A DNA stretch of 48,936 nucleotides, taken from assembly GCA_001598975.1 (NCBI GenBank), contig BBXU01001320.1, positions 1 to 48,936 on the forward strand, in the 5' to 3' direction. Below are positions 20,499-34,241 of this stretch, in pieces (within the stretch, counting starts at the first letter, position 1; each line of letters opens with the position of its first letter). The position numbers were made by a program, and so were the translations under genes. Under the pieces are notes generated by a model, which did not search any database, had not been told where the DNA came from, and saw only the letters and a list, made by a program, of their open reading frames with translations. The DNA is from Parachlorella kessleri (Eukaryota; Chlorophyta; Trebouxiophyceae; Chlorellales; Chlorellaceae).

Positions 20499-22940
20499 AT
20501 GGGGCGCCGTCTGGACCGTCTCAAGGTCAATAGCCTGGGGTGAGACGACAGGCCTGGTGGAGGTGCTTGCAACGGCTGTTGTCCGGTATACTGGTGTGAC
20601 ACGTGGTATGCACTGTTCAGCCATCAGTCACTGTTGCCGTAGAGCTTGCTGCAGTAGGACGGAGGACGACAGGGAAGCAGCAGCCACTCCAGCCGGTTTT
20701 TGCGGAGCTGCCCGATGCAGCGCTAGAGCGAATTCTTACGTTTCTCCACATTCAGGACAAGTATGCCACCTGCTGCAACTGGGAAACATCGGTGCAGAAG
20801 CTTTGAATAAAGTGCTTCACAGCTCACCTTGTCAGTCACTCCTACTCACTTGGCTGTTTGAACCCTTGCCACCTCAAAGCAGGTCCTTCCTTGGTGACTG
20901 AGGTCTGCAGCCAACAGGCAAGCTCTTCCTTGGTGACTGTTGGTGCAGGATCGCCGTGCTGCTTACAAGCAAGCGCCTGCATCGGCTGTTTGGACAACAG
21001 ATCTTTGCCGAGGTGTCGGTCCACGTGACGTCCCTCCGCAGCCTCCGCCAGCTGGCTCAGGCACTTGGGCGCCACCAGGGCATGCTGCGGACGCTGCAGA
21101 TCACCCACTGCTGGCTTGGGGACAGGCGAGAGGCGCGGCGACACCGCGCTGTGCGCGCTATCTTTGCCGCGCTGCGAGGAGCGGAGTCTCTGCAATGGCT
21201 CTCACTCACCCTGCCCGCCGACCCTGGCAGACTGCTGGCCACCTGGCCGGCGTCGCTGCCAGTGCTGCGGTCGCTGGCGCTGGTTTGCCATGCGCCGCTG
21301 ACGCTGCCGCAAGCCTTCAGCAGCTTTACCAGCTTGCAGAGCTTGGAGATTTACGAGGACAGCCCTCTGCTGGGGCCAAGCCAGCCCAGCGGTCTGAAGT
21401 TCTGGCCGGACAGCCTGCCCAGAAGCTTGCGGCGGCTGTGCCTGGCCACCTGTAACATGCAGGTGGTGCCGTCGGAGGTGCTGAAAGTGAGAGGATTGAC
21501 AAGCCTGACACTGTACAACGACACCAGCTCCCAGCGTAGTCCCCAGCCCATGTCGCTGACTGGTCTATCTCAATTGACGGCCCTGGAGCACGTAAGCAGG
21601 GCCGCTGGTGGGTGTCAGGTTGCCTGCAGCCATGTTTACACCTCTGCCCATCCTGCATGGTGTTGTGATCAGACTCACAGCACCTAACTTCACACCACCT
21701 GTCGGAAGAGCATGTGCGCTGACCCCGTTCTGCATCATGGCTTCTCCAGCGTACGCCTAATGGAGCAATAGCAGCCAAGCAGTGTATTTGGGCGGGCATA
21801 AGGGTGGCGGCAAGGCTGTGTGCAATGCATGCACTACTATGCCACGACTTCTGATGACTGATACCATGCGGCTTGTCAACATGTGCAGCTAGCGCTCTTT
21901 GACTTCTGGCCAAGCGAGGAGGTTCTTGGGGAGCTGGCCGGGCTACCCTCCCTGCGCACCCTGGACCTCTCCTGCCTCCCGGACCCCTACAAGCAGCGCG
22001 CCGGCTGGGCGCCGCACCCTCCGGACGCGCAGCAGGCCTGTCTGCTGTACCTAGCCCAGCTGGAGAGGGTGCAAGAGCTGCGGCTCAAGCACTGTGGCAT
22101 GCGCTCGGTGCCGGAGGAGATCCTGACGATGCCCAAGTTGGAGGTGTGGAGGGCAGGGCAGGATGTGGCTGATCAGGAGGGGTTTTGTTTGCCAGGGGTT
22201 GATGGAGGGCACCCACCCTCAGTGGGGAGGTCGCCGGCCAGCGCTGGGGCGTGCTCAGTCACAAGCATGCGTGCCTTGTGTTGAGTGCGTACCAGTATTG
22301 AGTCTTCCCCACTGGTTTTGCTAGTAGCAATGGCTGGCTGAGCCGTTCCACCTAGCCGGGCCCCTGAAGGCCGCACGGCCATTAAAAAGGGACATGCATC
22401 CTCCCTCATATGCGCTGCCAACTTGTCAGCCAACCCACCTGCCTGCCTACCATTTCCCCGCCTGCCTGCCTGCCCACCTGTCGTCCGCCTGCCTGCCTGC
22501 CTGCCTGCCTGCAGGTGCTGCACATAGACGGGAGCCACAACCTCTCGCTCCCCCAGCTGGACCCCACATCCGCTGCCCGCTGCCAGCTACGCAGCATCAC
22601 CCTGGATGCCTGCGCGGCCGTGACCAGCAGCGGCAGCCTGGCCCGCATGGGCTCCCTCTCCACCCTACACCTCACGGCCTGCCCCCTGGCAGTCCCAGTG
22701 CGCAACAGGGAGGTGGAGCAAGTCCAGGCCGCGCTGCCGCATGCTATGGTGGCCGCTGTGAGCGCTCACGAGCGCTGCGCGTCGCCGGTGTGGCGCTTTG
22801 CGCTGGCCAGGCGGGGCCGGCTGTGGTTGAGGGGGCAGACGAGCGGGAGGGTGCAGCTGGGTCAGCTGGTGGCACAGGCCTTGGACCGAGGCTGGCTGGG
22901 TGTCCTAGGGGCCATGGCACTGGCTGTCTCGCTGCTGTGA
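20499..22940 (+). CDS. F-box / leucine-rich-repeat protein
   Basis: Proposed exons: 20499-20525, 20621-20760, 20949-21591, 21889-22143, 22515-22940; 1491 nt, 496 aa. An F-box at ~35-70 (LPDAALERILTFLHIQDK joined to IAVLLTSKRLHRLF) is split by the second intron. It is followed by irregular leucine-rich repeats, for example SLRQLAQAL, LRSLALVCH, LQSLEIYED, LRTLDLS, VQELRLKHC and LSTLHLTAC. F-box proteins recruit substrates to SCF ubiquitin ligases through Skp1, and the LRRs would choose the target. The C-terminus (GWLGVLGAMALAVSLL) is hydrophobic and may be a tail anchor. The first exon (MGRRLDRLK) is the weakest part because its donor GTCAAT is poor; the F-box exon has no in-frame ATG of its own. 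The acceptor before exon 3 is duplicated upstream. Confidence 0.75.
20883..20948 (+). repeat. Duplicated splice-acceptor segment in F-box gene
   Basis: CTTCCTTGGTGACTG followed within a few bases by a TGCAG occurs twice: about 20886-20910 (ending CTGCAG) and 20924-20948 (ending GTGCAG). The second is the acceptor that joins the F-box in frame. The first is a near-copy 38 nt upstream. Confidence 0.75.
22435..22514 (+). repeat. CCTG-type tetranucleotide repeat forming the polypyrimidine tract of an acceptor
   Basis: The intron end before the last F-box exon is a run of CCTG/CCTGC units ending in GCAG at 22514. It serves as, or replaces, the normal polypyrimidine tract. Simple-sequence length change here could affect splicing. 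Confidence 0.7.
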
Positions 22941-23889
22941 CAGTTGCAACAGGAGCGGGTGGGTGACTGTGCTTGTGCAGGAGCTAGGCGTGTGTTCCGC
23001 TGAGAGAATGACAAGTGTTGTACTCAAGCTGCATGGGTGGTGGCACTGACGGGTTTGTCATTTCCTTGCAAAAGTGGAAGCGCCTGTTACCTGCTGCCTT
23101 CACTGCTCTGTCTGTTGAGTGTCTGGTTTTAACCATTACCTAGTTTCTTTCATGATGCCCTTGTTTACGCTTGTTTCTTCTCTAGGACTTCCTTTCCAAT
23201 CCGTTCTTTAGACGTCAGCTGTGAATTGCTTTCGTATTGAACATTCTTCCTTTCACTGGTTACCCCAGCACTTACACGGCATTTTACATGCCCCTCCAGT
23301 TGGATGGAATGCACATCATGCTGACGACAATAATGAGTCCGACAGCAGTTTGGCGGGTGCCAGCTGCGCGTGCCAGCTGCCTTCAATTGTATTGATTACG
23401 ACTTACTTGCTGCCTTCATTGCCAGACAGTGGGAGAATTCGCTGCTAATGTCACCAAGGACTACCAGCAGAAAGAGGCAAACATCGGCAGTACGGAACTT
23501 CTACCCACAATGGTTCATAAAGGCGGGCGTGGCAGGCTCAGCCTGACAGCCACAACATCTAATTGCAGGGAAAGTGGGAGGCGGCTCCGCCAAGGTGGCA
23601 ACAGTGTTGTAAGGTCTACTGCAGAGCTATGCCTCCCCTGGCAGTACAATGGAGACGCTCCACTACTACCGTTCTGCCAATCGCAGTCTTTATCACGCCT
23701 GTCTTCCTCGTCTGTTAGCCATCAGCCAGCAGGGCCAGGCACAGACGGCACCTCTCACAGGGTTCCTTACTCCGCCCGGATGCAGGAATCCATCGCAGGC
23801 CAGTACAAAAGCAGGAAGGAAGGACGTCACCCACAGCTGCAGAAGTCCATTTCGCAGCTGCAAGGGGCCCCTCCACCCTCTGCCGCAGC
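22941..23889. other. Convergent intergenic region (F-box and complex I gene 3' sides)
   Basis: About 0.95 kb between facing stop codons, presumably both 3' UTRs. No further gene could be supported. TTACA strings near 23274 and 23284 are candidate minus-strand TGTAA signals for the complex I gene, about 600 nt past its stop. Confidence 0.5.
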
Positions 23890-25951
<2,062 letters not shown>

Positions 25952-26287
25952 GGCGCCCAGGTTGGCCACCAAGCAAGGCAGCGAGCTCGGATGTGCAAGT
26001 CAGACGAGAAGATCGATGACAGTGATCAAGCACGTGTGGCTAGATGTTGGGTGAGGAAGGGAGTGCACTTCGGGATTGGCGGGTAGCTGCTAAGCCTGCC
26101 AGGGCAAATGGTGATTTAAGGAACATCGGCAGGCCTGAGACTGTCACTGCAGCATCTGGCTGAACAAAGAGGCTTTGTATTGGGAGGGCCGCTGCTTTGC
26201 ACGGTGCTGGCTGTTCATGACTCCCCGCTCCGTCAGTTTGGGGGTCTAGAGATTGGCAGTGTCCATCGGCCCTGTAAGCAGCCCGTC
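25952..26287. promoter_or_regulatory. Short bidirectional promoter region
   Basis: Only 336 bp separate the start codons of the complex I subunit (minus) and the C2-like protein (plus), so both core promoters and 5' UTRs must share this stretch. No TATA box is evident. Confidence 0.55.
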
Positions 26288-28260
26288 ATGGCCGAGCATA
26301 GCACAGGATACCTGGTTGTGAAAGTGCTGGAGGTCAGCGGCAAGGACAAGGAAGGGGAGGAGGCTGTGTGGGACCGCAGCTTGAAGGATGCCTTTATCAA
26401 GGGTGGGTGACGCCCTGGTATGGCAGCCTGACTCTGGATACTCGTGCAAGTCCAGTGGTGTACTTGTTCTTGCGTCCAACCTGTTGTGGTCGTCCTTGCA
26501 GTGGAGGTCCGAGGGGGACCCCGGACAGTCAAGGTGGGTGGGTGCACCAGGCTTGAATTTGCTCGCCTGGAGGACGTCTGTGTGTGTATTTTGGATGTAA
26601 CTTTTGCATCCAGACAGGTTGAACAGTGGTGCTGGACGGCCGCCCACTGATACCGCCCGTGACTTGCACTGCTGCAGAAAAGCACAAGCACGCAGCCAGT
26701 GGTGGATGGGATGATAACGTTTGAAGAGGACCTGGTCCTGTAAGTGTGGCTTGCCACCACGGTGGTGCTCAGTCAGTCATGACCAGCTCCTTGGCGGCAT
26801 GCCATGGAGCTTCAGCTACCCATATGGGGCAGTCTGCAGCGAGTGCCACATCCACTCCGACCTTGCGTGTGTGCAATGCCAGCGGCACTGGGAGCCGTCA
26901 TGCCGTCTCATGCCCTCCAGAGACCAACTCATATCGCTTGCGTCTGGCTTGCAGCGACATACTTGAGGGGTCTAAGGAGCTGCGGATCATGCTGTGCCGC
27001 CATAGGCGCGGGGACGAAAAGCCGGGGACCACCGTCATCGCTGCCTGTGGTCAGTCGCGCGGGTTCTTGAGTGCAGCGCTTGCGAAACCTGTCTGATGTC
27101 TTTGTGGCAGGCTGCCTGTCAGCCAAGACATCTGTCCATCTGGGTCGGCTGGAACTTTAGTGCTGGGGTATGGGCATGAGGAGGCTGGCAGAAGCAGCCA
27201 CAGGGCAGCATTGGCTGGCGTGGTATCTAGCTTGGATGTCACCAGGATGGTATTGCTTGCAGGGATCTTTGTCAGTGATATCTTGGAGGCTGTGCCCATC
27301 GACAAGTTCTTCGACCTCTTCAAGCCAGGTGAGCTCTGCACATCTGGCCACCCGCTGTTGAGCTTTGCAGTAGTCGTGTGCGAACCCATACCGCAGCAAC
27401 ACTAGGTTCACGGCTAACATAGGGTCCTGGACACCAGCTGCCTAGTGGCTTCATCTGACAGCCGCAGCTTCGCTCTCTAGAGGGCCAAGCCAGGGTTGTG
27501 AACAACTGCTGCCTAGTGGGTTCTTGTGCAAGCGGTCTAAGAAAGTGCTGCCTCGTGGGTTGCTGTTGAAAGCAACAGCTTCGGATGGGGGAGGACAGCG
27601 GCGGCCCGACCCTGGCTGTTTCCTGGCACCCGTGCTCTGCTGCAGGCCAAGGAGCCGAGGGCGGCTTTGTGCGTGTGTCCATGGAGTTTGTGACTCCGGA
27701 GCAGGTCCAGGGCAACGGGTCCCTGGCCCCAGCGCTGGCAGCAGCCGTTGCGCAGCACAATGGGGTGGTGGAGCAGCCAGCAGAGCAGGAAAAGCGGGGC
27801 AGCAAGCGGTGGGTTGGCCAGGCCAGGGGCAGAGGCAACAAGAGCTTGCGAGGGCGTGAGAGCAGGGCTTGCCCCGTGGGTTGGTTTTGGGGGCTACCCG
27901 TGGTAAGGGTTGTGGGAAGGCAGGTGGCTGGCAGGCTGCCCCACCGCGCTCCTGGGGTGGGCTGCGCCTCAGAGAGGGGACATCGTGATAGGCTGCGCTC
28001 CATCTCCATGACAGTTAGTAGCAGCAAATTAATCAAATGTGCGCAGGAAGCTGCTTTGTTTAATGGTGGCACGCGGTGTGAACTGATTTTGCATGTGTGC
28101 TGCCTGCAGGTCACGCGGCTTCCCCATAGTGAGGGTCTCTGTAGCGGTGGCGCTGGGTGCGCTGGCGGCGTACCTTGCAGTCACAAGGCGGCGGGAGGAC
28201 AAGAAGCCGAGCACGGCCTCTGCTGCTGCTGGCTCAGCCTCGGCAGCCAGGAAAGCCTGA
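26288..28260 (+). CDS. C2-domain-like, tail-anchored membrane protein
   Basis: Seven exons: 26288-26402, 26502-26533, 26678-26739, 26955-27049, 27263-27328, 27646-27808, 28110-28260; 684 nt, 227 aa. The first ~150 residues alternate short hydrophobic strands and loops in the manner of a C2 beta-sandwich (YLVVKVLEVSG, DAFIKVEVRGG, ITFEEDLVL, ELRIMLCRH, TVIAACGIFVSDIL, FVRVSMEFVTP). The loops lack a full set of calcium-binding Asp, so membrane or protein binding without calcium is likelier (inference). Near the C-terminus VRVSVAVALGALAAYLAV (~183-200) is a single transmembrane segment followed by RRREDKK, as in tail-anchored proteins with an N-terminal cytosolic domain. Exon 2 is a 32-nt micro-exon. 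No closer family could be named from sequence alone. Confidence 0.75.
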
Positions 28261-28650
28261 TGTGCTGGCTGCAGTGGCCGCCTGACAAGGGGCTGGCAGG
28301 GCGAGCTATTGTGTGGCTTGGTGGTGTACCTTTTGGTGAGCAAGGGATGTTGAAGCATGACGAGGTCGCTGTTCCGGGGCCGACTTGTGGGCTGTGGTGT
28401 GGTCTGCTAAGCCTTGGGAGAGTGCGGAGGAGATGCCGCCGTCAATGGACTTTGGGCCGCCCTTAGCCATGCGTCACTGGGTGGGTGTTTGACAACAAGT
28501 CAAGTTATTGGCAACCTGGGATACAATGGTTGCTCAACGTCAGTTTGCAGCGGTTTCGAAGCCTGCTTGAACAGATGGAGGCTGCTATGTTGCACAACTG
28601 GCTCACATTGTGTTTGAGTATGTAGCTGACTGAGGCTGTGCTACCTGCGG
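28261..28650. other. Convergent intergenic region
   Basis: About 390 bp between the stop of the C2-like gene and the stop of the tentative minus-strand small gene. Nothing recognisable apart from presumed 3' UTR sequence. Confidence 0.5.
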
Positions 28651-29550
28651 CTAACTTTTCCTGGTCACCTCTTCTTCTTGGGTAGGACCTGCAGCCTTCT
28701 GGCCTAGGTCTTGTGCTTTACGGAAATCTTCAATAAGTAAACGTTGAGCGCTGCTGCAGTACTGGCAGGCTGCGTGCAAGCAAGTCTGCCCAGGAAGGGA
28801 TGCAAACGACAATATGTGCTCGGTGGCTCCAGGCTGCTTTTCTGCCCTTGGAGTTGATGTGGCAAGGCTCGAGGCTGACTCTGGTGCCAGTGCTGTACGA
28901 AAGAGGGCTGCTGGGTACACTTTCCGTTGGAGTGGCCAGCGCCTTTTCTTATGTGTGCAGCCGGCTGGGATGCTGCCCCACCACCTGTAGGCCACGTGCG
29001 AGCGCAACCCTTGTCCGGCTCCGGCACACCTTGTAGTCTTGGGACCATGTCTCCCGGCGCATGGTGGATGTTACGTGCACCTCCAGCATCATGAAGGCAT
29101 CACCAACACTGTGTCAGAGTCTCAGGCAGGGGCGCGGTCTGGGGCAGCCCACATTGCAGAAGCTACGGGCCAGTGGCCACGGCCTACCAAGCCTGAGGAG
29201 TTCCCTGTCCGTGAAGTCACAAGGGCGTCAGATACAGCTGAGTTCCGGTAGGCTGATGCACCTTGGCTGGCCAAATAGCGCGGCCCGCCACCAACAGGCA
29301 GGGACTGCAGGGCATAGGCGTGACTTACCAAAGATGCCGCCTCTGCGGCATAATGCCGACTGTCCGCGTGGCTGGACGGCCGCCGTGCAACAACATCTTC
29401 AGATGCACGGGGCCAGCGCTGGCTATATACTCCTATCAGAGTCTGGTAAAGCGGGCAGCGTAAGTTTAATGACAACAGATGGCGCGTAGCAGGATCGGCA
29501 CGCCTAGGGCGCGGTTTCCAGTTACTGAGGCGCAGGCGCCAAGCAACCAT
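28651..29550 (-). CDS. Tentative small orphan protein (four exons)
   Basis: Proposed minus-strand exons 29550-29526, 29422-29329, 29108-29030, 28761-28651; 309 nt, 102 aa. The frame closes through good donors (TTTG|GTAAGT, AAG|GTGTGC) and AG acceptors, and the segments read like coding DNA: SAGPVHLKMLLHGGRPATRT, VGDAFMMLEVHVTSTMRRET and a charged helical tail SAQRLLIEDFRKAQDLGQ. I recognise no family. The tail could instead start at another acceptor, adding an AxCxxC-like stretch. No signal peptide or membrane segment is visible; the short basic start (MVAWRLRL) could be a weak organelle-targeting sequence. Because it rests only on splice logic, treat the model as a hypothesis; the last exon is the best supported part. 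Confidence 0.35.
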
Positions 29551-30106
29551 GGCTCGATCTGGGCTCGGTGCCTTCACAGGCCTCGCCTGTGCAGTCTTAA
29601 CTTCAGCTGCTCTACCCGTGTGTGCGTTAAAACCCATCAGTGGTAAGTTTACCGTTTATAGACATCAGCCTAAGTCTAAGACATGATCGCCTCTTGGTAG
29701 GCCGAGGACATCAGAAAAGCAGTGTGGTCCAGCAACGGTGTGCTGACTGCCCGTAACTGGAGCATGTGAAGGACAAGACGTGTCGGGGTGTTAGGTATAC
29801 AGAGTCAAGCAGAAAATACACAGAGGAGATCGCCTGACAGTTGGAATATGTAACACCAGCCTTGGAATCAAAATGCCCTGGCCAATATCTACCTAAATAG
29901 GTCAAGCATGCGACACTCCATAGCAACGGAGCAAGCATAGGCAGCATCAAGAAGCAGAAGAGCTGCAAGAGCCGCTTCGGTGCAAGTCAACAGTTAATGA
30001 TTTTGAGCTGTGGAGCTATTGCAGCACCACACGTAAGCTGCTCATTGAGGATGTCTGGTGAGCATGACATGTGCGACCCCGTGGCACGGCGCTGGTCCGC
30101 CCTTCC
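29551..30106. other. Intergenic region upstream of the small gene and downstream of the root-cap-like gene
   Basis: About 0.55 kb. It should hold the promoter of the minus-strand small gene and the 3' UTR of the minus-strand root-cap-like gene. No further coding exon supported. Confidence 0.45.
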
Positions 30107-33100
30107 TCAGCTCTTGGCAAGGCCTACAATGGAAGACTCCAGGAAGACAGGGCTGGCCACGCCTGACAGGCCGCGGCGAGTGCCAGCTGGCTCGCCCACC
30201 ACACCCGCCCCCACCCCGCCAGGCTCCTCCAGGGCACGCAGGAACTGGGTCTCAGCTTCCTTGTCTACTGGGTACGTCCCACCTGCAGGGGTGTCGTGGC
30301 AGCCGGCATGGGATGCATGCGCACTTCATACCCACGTGGAGCACATCGGCTAGCATACAGACCAGGGCAAGTGCATGGTAGCAACCAGCCCATGAACATT
30401 GACCACAGTGCGCAAGCATGGCACGCGCCCGCTAGCCTGGTAATAATCTGTGCTGCCGGAGGACAGCCGCCCTATTGAAGCGTTGGTAGGTGCACGACTC
30501 ACCCAGGATGCCGGTTACGGGTGCGGGGAGCGGCTTGAGCAGCTTGACGTCAGTGTTGAGCCTACAGAAATGTGCCAATTCAGGTTGAAATATTTCGTTA
30601 AGCTTCTGCTGCTGTCAAGGAGGCGCGCATGGCTCAACTCTAGATGGCAGATACCGCCCAACATCAGCAATTGGGGCTCACCATCGACCAGTAAACAGTA
30701 GTAGTGATGAACTTACCTTCCTCTGCTTTCACCCATGACAGTTAGACAACATGTAGGCTTCGACAGGCGGCATCCTCCTCATCTCAAGCTTACGCAACCA
30801 TGCAAAACTTCAGTGCCACCACCCTTAGCTCAGCTGCACGACGTGTGAAGCGTGAAGAGTCTCCGCAACCCACCCCCACAAATGGTGTCCTTGTGGTTCC
30901 CAAGGCAATTTTAAGGCACAGCGGCTGTCATGCCCTCTAGGCCTGGGCGCAGTTACTATTTATAGAGCCACCACCCAGGGGATTCCTTACCAGGTGTAGG
31001 GCGCTGCCCACGCCTCTTCTGGGTGCAGCAATGCCTGCTCATAGCCGGACACCTGGTAGACCGTTGCCTGCAGGCGGGAGGTGGTCACCTGGCACCCGGT
31101 GACCTGCCCGCTCTCTGAGAGGACTGCAGCCAGGTCAAGAAAGCACGGCGGTTAGGCTATGCAACCAAGTCCCAGACGATCAAATATAATGGAGCGCGCA
31201 ATCCATTGTGCAGCTTGCATTTCGTGACGATGACATGGTCCACGAAAACTCTTGCTACATTACATTGCATCCAACACCCCCATGGGTGTGTGTTTTGACT
31301 GCATATCCCGGGGGATGGGCCCAGGCTCACCAGCAGCCGCAGTCATCTCTTCCAGCTCCGCAGACGGGGAGCGGGAGGAGAGCAGGGAGACTTCAAGCGG
31401 AGCCTGAGCAGGCATGGCGCTTACTGCAGCAGCAACTGGAAGGCTAGTTAGTGGTCTATGGTGTAAGGCTAGCCTGCCCATAAGGCAGTTCCCAGTGATG
31501 TCCTTGAAGCTATTCCACTCAAACCTGTAGCAGGCCACACTTTTGTTTCCAGGAGGTGCGGAAAGGGTCTTCCTGTCCAATGCATATGGGGGCCTGTCAC
31601 TCACCCTGCACCCTGCTGGTGTTGGGCTGGATGGCTGGCAGGGCGCAGGCCACCATGTCGCCTGCAGCACAGGTAATGTGTCCACACTTCAACCTTGTTG
31701 TAGCCAAATACAGTGGTACCTCAAAGTGTGTCTCATGCAGAGACACAAACGCCCACGGTGGTGCCTAGTGGAGTCTGATTGTCCCCTTGGAACCCTCGCC
31801 GCTCACCGTTGGGTGCCAGGAAGCGCACGCTGCTTGTCCAGGACTTCTCCTCCTTAGCCTCAGTGGAGGCTCCAGCAAACGTCACGTCCACCTGGGGCAC
31901 ACATGGCGACATGTGCTGCTCAGTGAAGAATATATACCAGAGTATATGTACGTATGTGAATACCAGCTGGACCTCCACCAAATGCCAGACGCCGCGGCAG
32001 CTACTGCAGACATTTCAATAGCAGGATGTAGTCAGCATGATGAAGCTATCGAGTGCTTGCACTGGCGTCACAAAGCGAATTCGAAGCTTCGAAGCTTTCT
32101 CCTTGCTTGGTGCTGCTCACCCTGAGGCCGTCCCCTGATGACAGCAGGGTGAACTCGCCCGTCTGGTCAAAGTGGAAAGGCTTCCCATCAAACCCGGTGA
32201 TGATGGGGTCGGACTTGACACCTGCTCCTCCTGCCTGCACCAGAGCACTTTGCAAGCGAACAGGTCTGCCCAAGGTCCCAAAAACAAACAGTTGTGTGTC
32301 AGTCTGCAAAACAAGTACAGGCATGCTACATCCGTGGTAGGGAAAGGTAGCAGGCCTGGGCGTGCAGACTTGTTTGAAGGGTAGGCAGGGGCTGCAAGCC
32401 CATCCCCTTTGCAGCACCACAGCCCACTGCGCCTGGGGATGATGGCATGCGAATGGTTGGCGTGCGGCTCACGCACTGTCCAGGACAGGCTCAACTCCAT
32501 GCTGCAGTCTGGGAGGGTGCCCTACCTGGCAGACACCTGTGGCAGAGCAGGTGCCGGTGCTGGCGGCACTGGCAAAGCGCTCGGCAACTACCACCGGCGA
32601 GCTGATGGTGCAGGTGCCTCCGACCTTTGGCATGGGACCCAGTGGTGAGATACACAGCTTCTCCGAGTTTCTGTTAGACACACACTGCCCGTCCAAGCCG
32701 CAGAGGCCGCAGGATGGTCTTCTACTGTCGCAGACCTGCACAGGGAACGAAGAATGTTGATACCTGCCATGGCCTGGAGCTATTATCAATAAGAGGCCTA
32801 CCTAATGCATGCCTAATCCTGCCAGAGGGAGGCTTCTGCTGCAATGTACACCTCGGCACATGCCACACTGCCGGGCGTGCCCCACACATCTGAAGGGCAG
32901 CTGGTGTTGCACTGTGGTGCGGCAAGCCGTTAGCCCCACCAGAGGAAGCATGCGTCCCTAATGCAGTCCAGGTGTCCCCAAATGACTGTCCCCTGTCATG
33001 CAGCACGGGATTGAGAGGAGCGCCCTGGGGCCAGCTTGCAAGGGGGCGGCTAGGCATCCTATCGATGGACCATTACATTGCCTGGAGGTCTTTAACGGCT

Positions 33101-33702
33101 TATCTCCGATACGTACCAACTCAATGCATAAGAGAACTACAGTGTCGTAGTTCGGATCCTGCCTGCAAATCCCAGCAAAGCCCTGGCTGGAGGTGCAGGT
33201 GGCCCCCACGCTGGTGCACTGCAACAGGGGCAAGAGGGCAACTTCATCGTGTCAGTACTTCTATATTGCAGGTGGCACGCCAGACACCAGCAAGTGCAGT
33301 CTGAGAGCTACGAGGAGGCCCCTGAGACTCTCCTACAGGTGCCTGCTGCATACCTACATACCATCCTACATCTTGTGCGCAACATGAGACAAACAAGGTG
33401 ACCACTAGCATTGTCTATCCAGCAGGGTAACTGAACCCAGCGATGCTGGCACCATGGCCTTGGAGGGTGGGGGGGGGGGGATAAGAGTTCATAAACAGTA
33501 CCTGAAGGGTCTTTGGAGGGACGGATGTAGATGTGCTGGACGGTGAGGGACTTGGTGACGTGCGTACCACCACGGTGCCGCCGCCGGTGCCGCTACCCAT
33601 GCCGCCGCCAGTGGGCATCTCAAATATCTGTCCGGACACCAAGCTTGTCGTCAAGGCCAACAGCAGGGTCACCACCCACGGACCCATCGGGTTTAGGCGC
33701 AT
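30107..33702 (-). CDS. Secreted Cys-rich protein with root-cap/VWD-like domain
   Basis: Ten minus-strand exons: 33702-33502, 33218-33141, 32735-32526, 32234-32121, 31891-31807, 31661-31605, 31423-31331, 31123-30991, 30561-30503, 30282-30107; 1206 nt, 401 aa. The start MRLNPMGPWVVTLLLALTTS is a clear signal peptide ending near SG|QIF. A Gly/Ser/Thr/Pro-rich linker follows, then Cys-rich segments (CTSVGATCTSSQ, VCDSRRPSCGLCGLDGQC). A domain opening DPIITGFDGKPFHFDQTGEF and closing LPAPVTGILGGTYP resembles the plant root-cap / von Willebrand D-like domain. Such proteins are secreted to the wall or matrix; the function here is unknown. Exon 2 has a weak donor (ACT|GTAGTT), and a GC donor 22 nt earlier would break the frame, so that join is uncertain. 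A paralogous last exon lies at 48662-48834. Confidence 0.72.
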
Positions 33703-34220
33703 GGTCTTCACCCTGCACCTGCGCAGGCTGGTAGACGGTAGGTTAAAGAGACACTGTAGGAGTACGATGGCAGCCTATCGCACGGTGCTGGCTTCGATTC
33801 GGCTTTCCGAGCTGGTAGCTGGAACGCAAAGACAACTATCGTAAGGTTTTGTCGACCTCTCCGACCCCTAAATGGAAGCGCAACCTTGGTGCCATGCCAT
33901 GGGAAGCCCATGATGCCTATCTGCCTAGGTAAGCGACTAGGTGCATATAGTCCTAATTCCACACCAGCTCGCCCTCCTGTAACACACGACACCGACCTTT
34001 TTCCCACCTGTAGCTATGTTGACTCTGGAAGAACAGGACTGAGACTGCCATCCATGCTGCCATCCGGCTAATTTATACACCATCAGGAACTGGTCAAGAC
34101 CTAGGTCGTTCGGTCAAGCCTGTGGGCGCTACGGGCACATCAGTACGCAAACCGTATTGTAATGAATAGGGCTCCAGCATCCGCTAAGGCTGCGCAAAGA
34201 GTTCGTGAAGGAGGGGTGAC

Positions 34221-34241
34221 ACGACGGCCCGGGGCCGTCGT
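34221..34241. repeat. GC-rich inverted repeat, 10-bp arms
   Basis: ACGACGGCCC and GGGCCGTCGT flank a single base, giving a strong potential hairpin. It lies roughly 520 bp upstream of the root-cap-like start codon and beyond the likely TFIP11 poly(A) site. Role unknown. Confidence 0.6.

Noticed and set aside
29549..29642. Plus-strand frame with a good-looking signal peptide (MARSGLGAFTGLACAVLTSA) and a GTAAGT donor
   Set aside because: No downstream plus-strand exon continues it convincingly. The start overlaps the better-supported minus-strand gene start through a palindromic CCATGG.
32870..32910. Minus-strand Cys-rich segment (CVGHARQCGMCRG) as an extra exon of the root-cap-like gene
   Set aside because: It could follow a GC donor from exon 2, but its exit phase would force a stop in exon 3; left out.
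33465..33481. Poly-G run
   Set aside because: Homopolymer in the intron just after root-cap-like exon 1; possible sequencing-length uncertainty but no feature.
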